Shown here one piece after another: positions 1-9,276 of a DNA stretch of 46,926 nucleotides. How positions within the stretch are numbered: the first letter of the stretch is position 1; each line of letters starts with the position of its first letter. The DNA is taken from the NCBI RefSeq assembly GCF_900103865.1, contig NZ_FNII01000011.1:102108-149033 (forward strand), read 5' to 3'. Made by a program: the position numbers and the translations under genes. The notes below the pieces were generated by a model, which was not told where the DNA came from, did not search any database, and saw only the letters and a program-made list of their open reading frames with translations. Origin of the DNA: Vreelandella arcis. Lineage in GTDB: Bacteria > Pseudomonadota > Gammaproteobacteria > Pseudomonadales > Halomonadaceae.

Positions 1-68
1 CGAGCAGGACTCGAACCTGCGACCCAATGATTAACAGTCATTTGCTCTACCAACTGAGCTATCGGGGA
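1..68 (-). tRNA. tRNA-Asn (anticodon GUU), 3' end outside the window
   Basis: Read on the minus strand from position 68, the sequence gives the 5' acceptor strand TCCCCGA, a normal D arm, an anticodon loop with GTT (complement at 33-35), and a T arm with GGTTCGAGTCC. The window begins inside the 3' acceptor strand, so the last bases and any CCA are missing. The GUU anticodon identifies asparagine. It reads divergently from miaB. Confidence 0.95.
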
Positions 69-88
69 ACTGCTCAAACACGGTGCGT

Positions 89-116
89 AGTATACTGATA
101 GAAACTTAACGGTCAA
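89..116 (-). promoter_or_regulatory. sigma-70 promoter of tRNA-Asn
   Basis: On the minus strand, TTGACC (complement at 111-116) and TATACT (complement at 89-94) are separated by 16 bp. They lie about 20 bp upstream of the mature tRNA 5' end. Near-consensus hexamers at this distance are typical of stable RNA promoters. Confidence 0.8.
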
Positions 117-250
117 GCATCGATTCCTCGTCAGTGCTAGCCGCCTGTTGGTTGTGTCCGTATAATGCTGCCAATCAATAGCGCCTAGGCGCAACGACGC
201 TCCTACATTCATCCCTCGTCCTTTTGACGACCCATAGATGACAGGTACCG

Positions 251-1594
251 ATGGCGAAGAAGCTCTTCATCAAAACGCACGGCTGCCAAATGAACGAGTA
301 CGATTCCTCCCGCATGGCGGATCTGCTCGGCGTTTCTCATCAGCTCGAACTCACCGATAATGAGCGTGAAGCCGATGTCATTCTTCTCAACACTTGCTCC
401 ATACGTGAGAAAGCGCAGGAGAAAGTATTTCATCAGTTGGGACGCTGGAAGAAACTCAAAGATGCCAATCCCGACCTAGTGATCGGCGTGGGCGGCTGTG
501 TGGCAAGCCAGGAAGGTGAGGCTCTGCGCAAGCGGGCGCCCCATGTCGATATGGTGTTCGGCCCGCAGACCCTTCACCGCGTGCCATCCATGTTGGATGC
601 ACGCCGCGATAACCAGATCGCCGCGGTGGATGTCACCTTCCCGGAAATCGAGAAGTTCGACCACCTGCCTAAGCCGACCTCTGACGGGGCCACGGCGTTT
701 GTGTCGATCATGGAAGGCTGTTCGAAGTACTGCACGTTCTGCGTGGTGCCTTACACCCGGGGTGAGGAAGTCTCGCGGCCCTTCGAGGCGGTAATGGATG
801 AAGTTATTCACCTTGCCGACCAGGGCGTGCGGGAAATCAACCTCCTCGGCCAGAACGTCAACGCCTACCGTGGCGAAAACCAGCTCGGCGATGAGATCGA
901 TCTGGCCGAGCTGATCGCCTGCGTCGCCGCCGTTGAGGGTATTGATCGCATTCGCTTCACCACCTCGCACCCGGTTGAGTTTACCGATAGCCTGGTGGAC
1001 GCCTACGCCGATATCCCGGAGCTGGTCAGCCACCTGCACCTGCCGGTACAGTCTGGCTCAGACCGCATCTTGAGTGCCATGAAGCGCGGCCATACCGCAG
1101 AAGCCTACATCGAAAAGATGGAGCGTATCCGCGCCAACCGTCCGGATATCAGTTTCTCTTCCGACTTTATTATCGGCTTCCCCGGTGAGACTGAAGAGGA
1201 TTTCGAAGCGACGATGGATCTGATCCATCGCATCGGCTTCGATCACTCGTTCAGCTTTGTTTATTCGGCCCGACCTGGCACGCCCGCCGCCGCGCTTGAG
1301 GATGAAACCCCGGAAAGCGTTAAGAAGCAGCGGCTAGCGATTCTGCAAGAGCGGATTCTCCAGCAGGCCGGTCAAATCAGCCGCCGTATGGTGGGCAGTA
1401 CCCAGCGCATTTTGGTCACCGGCTTTTCGCCGAAAGATCCCGGCCAATTATCGGGGCGCACCGAGAACAACCGCGTGGTCAACTTCCGCGCCGCTAACCC
1501 CACCGAGCTGATCGGCTATTTTGTGGACGTTGATATCACCGAAGCACTGCCCAACTCGCTGCGCGGTGAATTAGCTTCCCCCGAGCGTTATTGA
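251..1594 (+). CDS. miaB: MiaB, tRNA-2-methylthio-N6-dimethylallyladenosine synthase
   Basis: A radical-SAM methylthiotransferase that adds the 2-methylthio group to N6-isopentenyladenosine-37 of tRNAs reading UNN codons. The 447-residue protein has the N-terminal MTTase domain with cluster ligands C12, C49 and C83, then the radical-SAM motif C157-x3-C161-x2-C164, and a C-terminal TRAM domain that binds tRNA. Length matches the family. The start is the ATG of [13 protein letters not shown]; the Shine-Dalgarno is weak. A TATAAT at 161-166 could be its -10 box, though the -35 is poor. It heads the conserved miaB-ybeZ-ybeY-corC-lnt order known from enterobacteria and pseudomonads. The family and motifs are unambiguous. 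Confidence 0.97.
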   Translation: MAKKLFIKTHGCQMNEYDSSRMADLLGVSHQLELTDNEREADVILLNTCSIREKAQEKVFHQLGRWKKLKDANPDLVIGVGGCVASQEGEALRKRAPHVDMVFGPQTLHRVPSMLDARRDNQIAAVDVTFPEIEKFDHLPKPTSDGATAFVSIMEGCSKYCTFCVVPYTRGEEVSRPFEAVMDEVIHLADQGVREINLLGQNVNAYRGENQLGDEIDLAELIACVAAVEGIDRIRFTTSHPVEFTDSLVDAYADIPELVSHLHLPVQSGSDRILSAMKRGHTAEAYIEKMERIRANRPDISFSSDFIIGFPGETEEDFEATMDLIHRIGFDHSFSFVYSARPGTPAAALEDETPESVKKQRLAILQERILQQAGQISRRMVGSTQRILVTGFSPKDPGQLSGRTENNRVVNFRAANPTELIGYFVDVDITEALPNSLRGELASPERY

Positions 1595-1615
1595 GCATCA
1601 CATATCCCAGGTAAT

Positions 1616-1637
1616 TGCCCCAACACCCGTTGGGGCA
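1616..1637 (+). other. stem-loop between miaB and ybeZ
   Basis: TGCCCCAAC (1616-1624) pairs perfectly with GTTGGGGCA (1629-1637) around a 4-nt loop. No T run follows on either strand, so it is not a canonical terminator. It may stabilise the miaB mRNA 3' end or attenuate read-through within the operon. Confidence 0.5.
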
Positions 1638-1680
1638 GTAAGCTGAGGAAGACACTCATCAACCGACAGGTTTTCCACTC

Positions 1681-2760
1681 TTGAGCCAGCCATCGCCTCA
1701 GGCCAATCGCATTATTACGCTAAGCCTTGAACCGAACGATCCGCAGCGCCTCGCCAGTCTATGCGGTCAGCAGGACGAGCACTTAAAGCTGATTGAAAGC
1801 CGTTTAGACGTGACACTGCGCAACCGAGGCAATGTTTTTCAGCTGGCTGGTGCGGCCAACCGTATTAAAGCCGCCGCAAACGTGCTGGAACACCTCTATC
1901 GTGAAACGGCAGCGGAAGAAGTATCTGCCGATACCGTGCATCTATTCCTCCAAGAATCCGGCCTGGAAGCGCTGGAGGATGAAGACGATAACGAAGGCGA
2001 CAGCGACGAAGTCATCATGCGCACCCCGCGCACCATGATTAAGCCCCGCGGCCTTAACCAACAGCGTTACGTCACCAGCATCCGCGAACACGACATCAAC
2101 TTCGGCATTGGCCCGGCGGGTACCGGCAAAACCTACCTCGCCGTGGCGGCCGCCGTGGAAGCCCTGAACCAGCAGGAAGTGCGGCGCATTTTATTGGTGC
2201 GCCCAGCGGTGGAAGCCGGCGAGAAGCTGGGCTTTTTGCCCGGCGATTTAGCCCAAAAAATCGACCCGTACCTGCGCCCGCTTTACGATGCGCTTTACGA
2301 AATGATCGGCTTTGAGCAGGTTGCCAAACTCATTGAGCGCCAGGTAATTGAAATCGCGCCGCTGGCTTACATGCGCGGTCGGACGCTTAACAACGCCTAC
2401 ATCATTTTGGACGAGAGCCAAAATACCACGCCCGAGCAAATGAAAATGTTTCTCACGCGGATTGGTTTTGGCTCTACGGCGGTGATTACCGGTGACGTCA
2501 CCCAGGTCGACCTTCCCAAGGGTCAACGCTCGGGCCTTATCCAAGTGCTCGAGGTATTAAAAGACACCCCAGGTATCGGCGTCACACACTTTGCGGCTAA
2601 GGACGTGGTACGCCACCCGCTGGTTCAGCGCATTATTGAAGCCTACGATGCCTTTGAATCCCAGCAGGAGGTGGAAGAGCGCGCCCGTCGGGAAGTTCGC
2701 CAGCAAGAGCGCGAAGCCCGCTTGCAAACCCGTGAAGGGTCAGGAGACTCGCCACGATGA
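1681..2760 (+). CDS. ybeZ: PhoH-like ATPase YbeZ
   Basis: A cytosolic PhoH-family P-loop ATPase, thought to act with YbeY in rRNA processing. The 359-residue protein has a KH-like N-terminal part, an acidic linker (about residues 98-112), Walker A GPAGTGKT at 144-151 and Walker B ILDESQ with D244-E245. Its frame opens with a TTG codon at 1681 and no nearby ATG gives a family-like N terminus, so TTG is the likely start. Its stop overlaps the ybeY start by 4 bp (ATGA), which implies translational coupling. Synteny with miaB upstream and ybeY downstream supports the assignment. Confidence 0.93.
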   Translation: MSQPSPQANRIITLSLEPNDPQRLASLCGQQDEHLKLIESRLDVTLRNRGNVFQLAGAANRIKAAANVLEHLYRETAAEEVSADTVHLFLQESGLEALEDEDDNEGDSDEVIMRTPRTMIKPRGLNQQRYVTSIREHDINFGIGPAGTGKTYLAVAAAVEALNQQEVRRILLVRPAVEAGEKLGFLPGDLAQKIDPYLRPLYDALYEMIGFEQVAKLIERQVIEIAPLAYMRGRTLNNAYIILDESQNTTPEQMKMFLTRIGFGSTAVITGDVTQVDLPKGQRSGLIQVLEVLKDTPGIGVTHFAAKDVVRHPLVQRIIEAYDAFESQQEVEERARREVRQQEREARLQTREGSGDSPR

Positions 2761-3218
2761 GCGACATCGTAGTTGACCGCCAAGTGGCGGTCGACGATCA
2801 GCGGCTACCCTCCCAGGCGCAGCTCATCCAATGGGTGAGCGATGTGCTGGCCCAGCACCCTGATGAACCACGTCGAGAACTGACCATTCGCTTTGTTGAT
2901 CCGAGCGAAAGCCAGTCGCTCAACCGTGACTACCGGGGCAAAGACAAACCCACCAACGTGCTGTCGTTTCCGTTTGAGAACCCGCCGGGAATCGTACTGC
3001 CATTACTCGGCGATTTGGTGATCTGTCACGCGGTGGTTACGCAGGAAGCCGAGGAACAACATAAAACCCTCGAGCATCATTATGCCCATATGGTGATTCA
3101 CGGCACCTTGCATTTACTGGGCTATGATCACTTAGCAGACGAAGAAGCCGAGGCGATGGAGCAACGGGAACGTGATTTACTCGCGGCCCTGGGCATCGCC
3201 GACCCCTATGCGACTTAA
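2757..3218 (+). CDS. ybeY: YbeY, rRNA maturation endoribonuclease
   Basis: A single-strand-specific, zinc-dependent endoribonuclease of the UPF0054 family, involved in 16S rRNA 3'-end maturation and ribosome quality control. The 153-residue protein carries the signature [11 protein letters not shown] with ligands H115, H119 and H125. It starts inside the ybeZ stop codon region (4-bp overlap), so the two are translationally coupled. The next gene, corC, follows after 94 bp. Confidence 0.95.
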   Translation: MSDIVVDRQVAVDDQRLPSQAQLIQWVSDVLAQHPDEPRRELTIRFVDPSESQSLNRDYRGKDKPTNVLSFPFENPPGIVLPLLGDLVICHAVVTQEAEEQHKTLEHHYAHMVIHGTLHLLGYDHLADEEAEAMEQRERDLLAALGIADPYAT

Positions 3219-3312
3219 GGTCACTACGCAGAACTGGTATCGCGCCCCTGGTCAGTGATAAAACATTCGTGCATATCACTCCATCTGTGTCCGTCAACAA
3301 GAGATTACCCGC

Positions 3313-4200
3313 ATGAGCGAAGACCGATCGAGCAACGCCAATCAACGATCCTGGCTCGAGAAACTCTTTGGTGCCCTTTCCGGCGATAACGACGAACCCA
3401 GCTCACGCGATGAGTTGCTGGCATTTCTACGCCACGCCGCGGGTCGCTTAAAGCTCGACCAGGACGCCATCATGATCATTGAGGGCGCGCTGGAAATTAG
3501 CGATCAGCAAGTCCGCGAAATTCTCATTCCGCGCTCGCAAATCTCAGCCATCACGCTCGACCAGACCAGCGAGGAGTATTTAGCGCTCATCCAAGAAACC
3601 GGGCACTCACGCTACCCGGTCATTGGCGAAAACCTCGATGACGTCAAAGGGATTTTATTGGTTAAGGATCTCTTGCCGCTGCTCTCGCAAACTCAAGCAG
3701 AGCGCGATGCGTTTCAGCTTGACGACATCGTCCGTTCGGCGATGTTTATTCCTGAGTCAAAACGTCTCAACAGCTTGTTAAAAGAATTCCGCGACACGCA
3801 CAACCACATGGCGATTGTGGTCGACGAATACGGTGGCACGGCCGGCATCATCACCATTGAAGATATTCTTGAGCAGATCGTTGGCAACATCGAGGATGAG
3901 CACGACGCCGACGAAGAAGAGGACATCCGCGAGTTAGACAACGGCCGCTATGCCATCCGCGCCCTCACCACCATTGACGACTTTAACGAACACTTCGATA
4001 CCCAATTCTCGGACGATGAGTTCGATACCATCGGCGGGCTGGTGATGCAGCAATTTGGTCATCTGCCCCAGCGCGGAGAATACACCCATCTTGGCGGCTG
4101 GCGCTTTGAAGTGCTTAACGCTGACAACCGCCGCATCCGCTTGCTCGAAGCCTACCGGGAACAGCGTCCCGACAGCGACGACGCACAAGAAGAGACGTAA
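3313..4200 (+). CDS. corC: CorC/YbeX, CBS-domain protein of the magnesium/cobalt efflux family
   Basis: A 295-residue soluble HlyC/CorC protein. It has a short N-terminal region, two CBS domains (about residues 68-190, including DEYGGTAGIITIEDILEQIVG), an acidic DEEED stretch near 200 and the C-terminal CorC_HlyC domain (about 208-285). Members have been linked to Mg/Co resistance and more recently to ribosome metabolism. There is no DUF21 membrane domain, as expected for the CorC/YbeX form. Its position between ybeY and lnt is the conserved one. Confidence 0.92.
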   Translation: MSEDRSSNANQRSWLEKLFGALSGDNDEPSSRDELLAFLRHAAGRLKLDQDAIMIIEGALEISDQQVREILIPRSQISAITLDQTSEEYLALIQETGHSRYPVIGENLDDVKGILLVKDLLPLLSQTQAERDAFQLDDIVRSAMFIPESKRLNSLLKEFRDTHNHMAIVVDEYGGTAGIITIEDILEQIVGNIEDEHDADEEEDIRELDNGRYAIRALTTIDDFNEHFDTQFSDDEFDTIGGLVMQQFGHLPQRGEYTHLGGWRFEVLNADNRRIRLLEAYREQRPDSDDAQEET

Positions 4201-4249
4201 TCTTTACGCCCTCAACTTCCAGGACATTGGCTAGATAGGATATCTCGTA

Positions 4250-5713
4250 ATGGGTAGTCTCCCCGCTGTGTATCGACAGTTAATTGGCGCGCTGCTAGCA
4301 GGCGGTTTGACGACGCTAACCGCTTCACCATTTGAGCTTTGGTGGTTGGGCCCGGTTGCCGCGGGCTTGATGTACGTAGGCCTTCATCAACTCACCCCCG
4401 CCCAGGCTGCCCTCAAGGGCTGGTTCTATGGGGTTGCGCTATTTGGCACAGGCGCCTCCTGGGTATACGTATCGATTCACGACTACGGCTATACCGGCGT
4501 ACCTCTTGCGCTGTTTCTCACTGCTCTGTTTGTCTGTGTACTCGCGCTGTTTTTTGCCGGCACCCTCTGGCTCTACCGCCGTTTTACCCATCCACGACTG
4601 GCACTCGTCGCGTTTGCCGGCGCCTGGGTATTGGGCGAAGTGCTGCGCACGTACTTGTTCACCGGTTTCCCTTGGTTATTGCTCGGCTCGGGCTATGTGG
4701 ATTCACCGCTGGCTGCTTGGGCACCGATTGGCGGCGTTTATCTACTTTCGCTATTGGTCGCCCTTAGTGGCGGGCTCGGGGCAGAGTTTCTACGCCGCCA
4801 ATGGTGGACACTCGCACCGCTGGCGGCCATTTGGCTAATTCCTCTGGCGCTTCCGTCACAATGGACAACCGCCGTGGAGACGCCGACGCGCGTCGCGCTT
4901 TTACAGGGCAACCTTCCGCAGCTGTCAAAATGGACCACGGAAGGCCAACGCAACGCCGCGAACACATATAGCGACTTAACCCGCGATGTCGCTGACCAGG
5001 TGGATCTGATTGTTTGGCCGGAAACCGCCCTGCCGATGATGGAAACACAGGCACGCCCGATCCTTGAGCGGGTGCAAAGCAATTTACCCACCGACACGGC
5101 GTTGGTGACAGGCATTGTCCAACGCGACGCCGACAATCGCTATTTCAACAGTATCATCGGCATTGGCGATGTCGAGGGCAGCTATCAAAAAGAGCATTTG
5201 GTGCCGTTTGGCGAATACCTGCCACTGGAAAGCCTACTGCGTGGAGCTATCGACTTTTTTAACCTGCCCATGTCGAGCTTCGCCAAAGGAGACGCCGACC
5301 AAGCCCCCATGCAGGCAGCCGGAGTCAGCATTGGCAATGCCATCTGCTATGAAATTATTTACCCACAGCTGGTGGCCAGCCGCGCCAAGGACAGCGGTGT
5401 GTTGATGACGTTGTCCAACGACACCTGGTTTGGCGCTTCGATTGGTCCTCACCAACACTTGCAAATGGCGCGGCTTCGAGCACTGGAAAACGGTCGCTAC
5501 GTGGTACGCGCGACCAGTAACGGCATTACCGCGATCATTGACCCTCAAGGCCACATCGTCGAGCGTGCACCACAGTTTGAAACCACCTCGCTGACAGGCG
5601 AGTTTTACGTCATGGAAGGCTTAACGCCGTTTACCCGCATGGGCAGCTGGCCGGTGTGGTTTTTAGCCGCACTTATGGTGCTGGTGGGTGTTCCGCGAGC
5701 TCGCCGCCGGTAA
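4250..5713 (+). CDS. lnt: Lnt, apolipoprotein N-acyltransferase
   Basis: An inner-membrane enzyme that N-acylates the diacylglyceryl-cysteine of lipoproteins, the last maturation step before Lol sorting. The 487-residue protein has several N-terminal membrane helices (about residues 10-205), a periplasmic nitrilase-like domain and a final helix near 465. The catalytic triad is visible as E258 (WPETALP), K314 (KEHLVPFGEY) and C366 (AICYEII), with spacing equal to E. coli E267-K335-C387 within the K-to-C interval. It lies 49 bp after corC and ends the operon core. Confidence 0.96.
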   Translation: MGSLPAVYRQLIGALLAGGLTTLTASPFELWWLGPVAAGLMYVGLHQLTPAQAALKGWFYGVALFGTGASWVYVSIHDYGYTGVPLALFLTALFVCVLALFFAGTLWLYRRFTHPRLALVAFAGAWVLGEVLRTYLFTGFPWLLLGSGYVDSPLAAWAPIGGVYLLSLLVALSGGLGAEFLRRQWWTLAPLAAIWLIPLALPSQWTTAVETPTRVALLQGNLPQLSKWTTEGQRNAANTYSDLTRDVADQVDLIVWPETALPMMETQARPILERVQSNLPTDTALVTGIVQRDADNRYFNSIIGIGDVEGSYQKEHLVPFGEYLPLESLLRGAIDFFNLPMSSFAKGDADQAPMQAAGVSIGNAICYEIIYPQLVASRAKDSGVLMTLSNDTWFGASIGPHQHLQMARLRALENGRYVVRATSNGITAIIDPQGHIVERAPQFETTSLTGEFYVMEGLTPFTRMGSWPVWFLAALMVLVGVPRARRR

Positions 5714-5771
5714 ACTAGACGCCCTGGTCGATACGCGGCCGGGTGTCGATAACGCCGTTACAGGTATTGCC

Positions 5772-6113
5772 ATGTTGAAATCCCGTCCCTTTTTATTGCT
5801 CGTCGCGCTTCCGCTGGTTCTGGCGTTGCTGCTGGGCGGCGCCATCTTTGGCGGGCAGGCGATGTCCGACAGCAATGTCGACGGGGATATTCAACGTGCC
5901 CTGTCGCAAGAGCTTAACGCCTCAAGTGAGATCGAGCTTTCAAAGCTGCAGAAAGTGCAGTACGGCTACACCATTTGCGGGCTGTACCGCACCGCCTCGT
6001 CGGAACGCGGCTACGCATCGTTCATGTACGATACGCAAAGCGACGACGTGGTTCTGGACATCACGTCGCCGCGCTATCAGTCGCGCTGCAGCCTCTCCGT
6101 CGCCTGCCAGTAA
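5772..6113 (+). CDS. small membrane-anchored or secreted protein, unknown
   Basis: I do not recognise this 113-residue protein. It starts at an ATG giving MLKSRPFLLL followed by a strong hydrophobic segment (about residues 6-28), consistent with a signal anchor or uncleaved signal peptide. The rest is a small extracytoplasmic domain with cysteines near residues 75, 105 and 111. The frame remains open upstream to 5688, overlapping lnt, but the ATG at 5772 gives the better N terminus. It is 58 bp downstream of lnt on the same strand and its stop is 1 bp from the stop of the opposing SCO gene. Confidence 0.6.
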   Translation: MLKSRPFLLLVALPLVLALLLGGAIFGGQAMSDSNVDGDIQRALSQELNASSEIELSKLQKVQYGYTICGLYRTASSERGYASFMYDTQSDDVVLDITSPRYQSRCSLSVACQ

Positions 6114-6114
6114 C

Positions 6115-6693
6115 CTAGCTTTCCGTGACGAGCTGGTTGATGTCAGCCACGGCGTCAGTGATTGGATGGCTGTCGCGGATCAGAAACCGGGCCTCACCCT
6201 CGCGATCGAACGCAAACACCGCGCTGGTGTGGTTGACGATATAGTCGCCGCGCTTGTTGGGCGTTTCGTACTCGTAGGTGACCCGCATGCGATTGGTCAG
6301 CGCGTCGATCTCTGCACGTTCACCGGTAATGCCAGTAAACTCGTCGCCAAACGCGCCGGTATAACGTTTGACGACCTCGGGGGTATCCCGCGCAGGGTCG
6401 ACGGTAATGAACAGCACCTGGATAGCGTCGCGCACGTCGTCGTCGAGCCGGTTCAAGGTGCCCGCCAGCCTCGCCAGCGTAATCGGGCACACATCCGGGC
6501 AGAAGGTGTAGCCGAAGTAGACGAGTGTCACCTTGCCGGCGTAATCCTCGGCCTCTACAGCCTGACCGTCTTCATCGACCAGCGAGAAATCCAGCGGTGG
6601 CATGATCTCGTGGGTTTCTGCCGTGCGCCAGTTGGTATCGACGCAGCCGGCTAGCCAGAGTGACGCAAGCGTCACCAACAAACCTTTATACAT
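6115..6693 (-). CDS. SCO1/SenC/PrrC-family copper chaperone lipoprotein
   Basis: SCO proteins are thioredoxin-fold, membrane-tethered periplasmic copper chaperones or thiol reductants for the CuA centre of cytochrome oxidase. From the ATG at 6693 the protein has 192 residues with lipobox LAGC (C17), the copper/redox motif FCPDVC (C65, C69) and the conserved distal H155 (NHTSAV). The frame extends upstream to 6801, but that N terminus would bury the lipobox. It follows the PCuAC gene by 25 bp, so the two probably form a copper-delivery operon. No oxidase genes lie in the window. Confidence 0.93.
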   Translation of the reverse strand: MYKGLLVTLASLWLAGCVDTNWRTAETHEIMPPLDFSLVDEDGQAVEAEDYAGKVTLVYFGYTFCPDVCPITLARLAGTLNRLDDDVRDAIQVLFITVDPARDTPEVVKRYTGAFGDEFTGITGERAEIDALTNRMRVTYEYETPNKRGDYIVNHTSAVFAFDREGEARFLIRDSHPITDAVADINQLVTES

Positions 6694-6718
6694 GACACAT
6701 ATCCTGCCTGGGAGGCGC

Positions 6719-7171
6719 TTAAAGCGATACTGGAGACACCACATCGAACGTGACCGATAGACGCTGGTCATCGGCGAACTCAAGCTGCACGTCCACTTCA
6801 TCGCCTACCTTCAGCGCTTTCTCACGGCCGATCAGCATCAGATGATGCCCCTTGGGCGCAAACGCGAAGCGCTCGCCTGGGGCAATCTCGACCTGCTCAA
6901 CCGCCTGCATATGCGCCATGCCGTCTTGGTTCGAGCTGACATGCAGCTCTACGCTTTCAAAGGCATCACTTTCGGCGCCAACCAGAACAACCGCCTCGTC
7001 GCCCGCATTGTAGAGCTGAAAATACCCTGCCCCCGGCTGCTCACCGGGCAATAAGCTCACCCGGGCATCTGTGACCTGCACGTCTTGTCCATAGGCATAA
7101 CCAGCGGTTAATAGCATCACCAACATGCCGCCCGCCAATCGCCGGAACGTATTGAGTAGATTGCTCACCAT
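6719..7171 (-). CDS. PCuAC periplasmic copper chaperone
   Basis: A PCuAC (DUF461) cupredoxin-like protein that delivers Cu(I) to cytochrome oxidase CuA, directly or via SCO. The 150-residue protein has a signal peptide (about residues 1-28) and the exact family spacing H77-x10-M88-x21-H110-x-M112. It is the first gene of a two-gene unit with SCO. Pairing of PCuAC with SCO is common in Proteobacteria. Confidence 0.94.
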   Translation of the reverse strand: MVSNLLNTFRRLAGGMLVMLLTAGYAYGQDVQVTDARVSLLPGEQPGAGYFQLYNAGDEAVVLVGAESDAFESVELHVSSNQDGMAHMQAVEQVEIAPGERFAFAPKGHHLMLIGREKALKVGDEVDVQLEFADDQRLSVTFDVVSPVSL

Positions 7172-7257
7172 TATGTTTTCTCCATTCTAGGAAAGGCTGG
7201 GATATCGCTGGGAGGAGTGCCGCTTTACCGGCTAGCTATTATAAAACACACAAAACC

Positions 7258-7287
7258 AAAAAAGTCCCGCCGATAGGCAGGACTTTT
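7258..7287 (-). terminator. Rho-independent terminator of phaC
   Basis: On the minus strand AAAAGTCC-TGCC, loop TATC and a matching GGC-GGGACTTTT form a stem with one mismatch, followed by a run of six T. It lies 30 bp beyond the phaC stop and faces away from the divergent PCuAC promoter region. Confidence 0.85.
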
Positions 7288-7317
7288 ATCATGGCCAATG
7301 ATAGCTTGCTCGGTGCC

Positions 7318-9165
7318 CTATTCAGTTATTTCTCCTAACACCTCGGGGATAGTCGTTTTTACATAGCGCCCGGGGGCTGGTTCAATCACTGTTAAATCAC
7401 CTTCGCCTGGCTTGCGTGCAGCAACCATTTTTTTCGGATCCGGATCGGCATAGCCATTCTCGGTAATCCAAGCTTGCCAATGGGGCCACCAGGAGCCTTC
7501 GTTAAAGGTAGCGCTCTCTAACCAGGCCTCATGACTTTCCGGCAACTTATCATTCGTCCAATAACCATACTTTTGCTTATGCGGCGGGTTAACGATACCG
7601 GCAATATGGCCCGATCCGCCCAGCACAAAGGTCGATGACCCCTTAGGCAAGAGAGCTCCGTAATAGGTGCTGTTCCACTTGGCAATATGGTCTTCTTTGG
7701 TCGACACGAAATAGCTCGGCGTCGATACTTTTCTAAGGTCAATCTTCACCCCATCAAGTTCGATACCACCGGGTTCAACCAACTTGTTTTGCAAGTACAT
7801 ATGGCGCAGGTACCAAGGGTGGGTTCCGGCTGTCAGGTTGGTGCCGTCGGTGTTCCAGTACAGCAGATCGAAGGCCGCGGGAGTTTCCCCTTTTAAGTAA
7901 TTATTAATATAAAACGACCAGAACAGATCATTTTCACGCAGCAGGTTAAAGGTGTACGCCATTGACCGGCCGTCCAAATAGCCTTTTTGCTGCATGCTGT
8001 CTTCGATGCCGTCGACGGCCCGCTCGTTGAGGAAGACACCGATATCGCCAGGATCGCGGAAGTCTTGCAGCGTTGCCATGTAGGTAACCGACTTAACCTT
8101 GCGGCCGCGTCGCGTACTGGTGAGGTAAGCCACGGTAGACGCCGTTAGCGTACCGCCGACGCAGTAACTCAGTATATTGACCGACTTCTCACCGCAGGCC
8201 TGTTCAATTGCCTCCATGGCGGTGATCGGCCCCAGCTGCATGTAGTCGGCCCAAGTGATGTCGCTCTGCTCCGGCCCCGGATTGCGCCACGAGATCAAGA
8301 AAACGCTATGCCCTTGATCGACCAACCATTTCATCATCGAGTTGTCTTCGCGTAGATCAAGCACGTAATACTTGTTGATCCACGGCGGTACGACCAGCAG
8401 CGGCGTTTTATAGGTCTTTTCAGTGGTAGGGGTGTACTGGATCAGCTGCATCAGCTCATTTTCATATACCACAGCGCCAGGCGTAACGGCGATGTTTTCA
8501 CCCACGCCAAAAGCGCTACGATCGGTCATGCGGACATTGATGCCCTCAGCTGAATTGGCCAGATCTTCGCGCAAGCGCTCTAGGCCGTCGACTAGGTTTT
8601 GACCTTTGGTTTCCAGCGTGCGACGCATGACTTCCGGGTTCGTCGATACAAAGTTGGTGGGCGACATCGCGTTAACCACCTGGCGGGCATAAAATGCCAA
8701 GTTGCGTTGATGGGTTTCATCCAGCCCGCTAAGACTGTCCACCAGTTCATCCACCATCTGCGAGAACAGCAGATATTGCTGCATGATGGCCATGTAATGA
8801 GGTTCTTGGGTCCAGGCAGCGTCTTTAAACCGGCGGTCACCTTTTTCGGGCGTGACCAGAGGGGATACCTGTTCTCCGGCCATCGCCCGCATGCCCTGCT
8901 GCCACAGGAGCCACTGATCCTGCAGCAGGCGTGACTGAGTCTGCCAAAGAAGCGTTGGGTTCTGCATCAGCGCCTGCGCTCCGGCCTCGAAGCTTTCCCG
9001 CATGTCACTATAAACGGAATCTGCCGCTTCGCTAGGGGCAATGCGCGAGAGCAGGTCTTGCATGAGGCCCTGATACTCTTCACCAATATCTTTTAGCTGA
9101 GCGTTCCACGCTTCCAGCTCCTCTTGAGAAAGGCCATGGGGCGGTAATTCCCACTCTGCTGACAT
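7318..9165 (-). CDS. phaC: PhaC, class I poly(3-hydroxyalkanoate) synthase
   Basis: It polymerises (R)-3-hydroxyacyl-CoA into PHA on the granule surface. The 615-residue protein has the poly-beta-hydroxybutyrate polymerase N-terminal domain (about 100-270) and an alpha/beta-hydrolase core. The catalytic triad is C335 in the lipase-like box SYCVGGT, D492 (TKEDHIAKW) and H520 (GGSGHIAG). The D-H spacing equals that in Cupriavidus PhaC (D480/H508). The length and absence of PhaE indicate class I. Phasin and a DUF6489 gene lie directly upstream on the same strand; phaA/phaB are absent from this window. Confidence 0.96.
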   Translation of the reverse strand: MSAEWELPPHGLSQEELEAWNAQLKDIGEEYQGLMQDLLSRIAPSEAADSVYSDMRESFEAGAQALMQNPTLLWQTQSRLLQDQWLLWQQGMRAMAGEQVSPLVTPEKGDRRFKDAAWTQEPHYMAIMQQYLLFSQMVDELVDSLSGLDETHQRNLAFYARQVVNAMSPTNFVSTNPEVMRRTLETKGQNLVDGLERLREDLANSAEGINVRMTDRSAFGVGENIAVTPGAVVYENELMQLIQYTPTTEKTYKTPLLVVPPWINKYYVLDLREDNSMMKWLVDQGHSVFLISWRNPGPEQSDITWADYMQLGPITAMEAIEQACGEKSVNILSYCVGGTLTASTVAYLTSTRRGRKVKSVTYMATLQDFRDPGDIGVFLNERAVDGIEDSMQQKGYLDGRSMAYTFNLLRENDLFWSFYINNYLKGETPAAFDLLYWNTDGTNLTAGTHPWYLRHMYLQNKLVEPGGIELDGVKIDLRKVSTPSYFVSTKEDHIAKWNSTYYGALLPKGSSTFVLGGSGHIAGIVNPPHKQKYGYWTNDKLPESHEAWLESATFNEGSWWPHWQAWITENGYADPDPKKMVAARKPGEGDLTVIEPAPGRYVKTTIPEVLGEITE

Positions 9166-9242
9166 CTTCGCTCTCCTCTAACGGCGCGTCGATTTCTCAC
9201 GCGATCCGTTGTGATGGCAGGTAATCAAAGGCTTAAACGAGG

Positions 9243-9264
9243 CGCGGCGCCAACAGGCGCCGCG
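9243..9264 (-). other. strong GC stem-loop between phasin and phaC
   Basis: CGCGGCGCC (9243-9251) and GGCGCCGCG (9256-9264) form a perfect 9-bp stem with an AACA/TGTT loop just after the phasin stop codon. Minus-strand downstream bases are not a clean T run. It could act as a partial terminator or as a 3' stabiliser that sets phasin above synthase. Confidence 0.6.
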
Positions 9265-9276
9265 ATCTAAGGGAGG

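Noticed and set aside
181..192. GCGCCTAGGCGC palindrome upstream of miaB
   Set aside because: A 12-bp self-complementary word with a 2-nt centre cannot form a stable hairpin and such words are expected in GC-rich DNA.
476..1039. Long antisense frame inside miaB (187 codons)
   Set aside because: It is a shadow of the miaB codon pattern; miaB has complete motifs and length.
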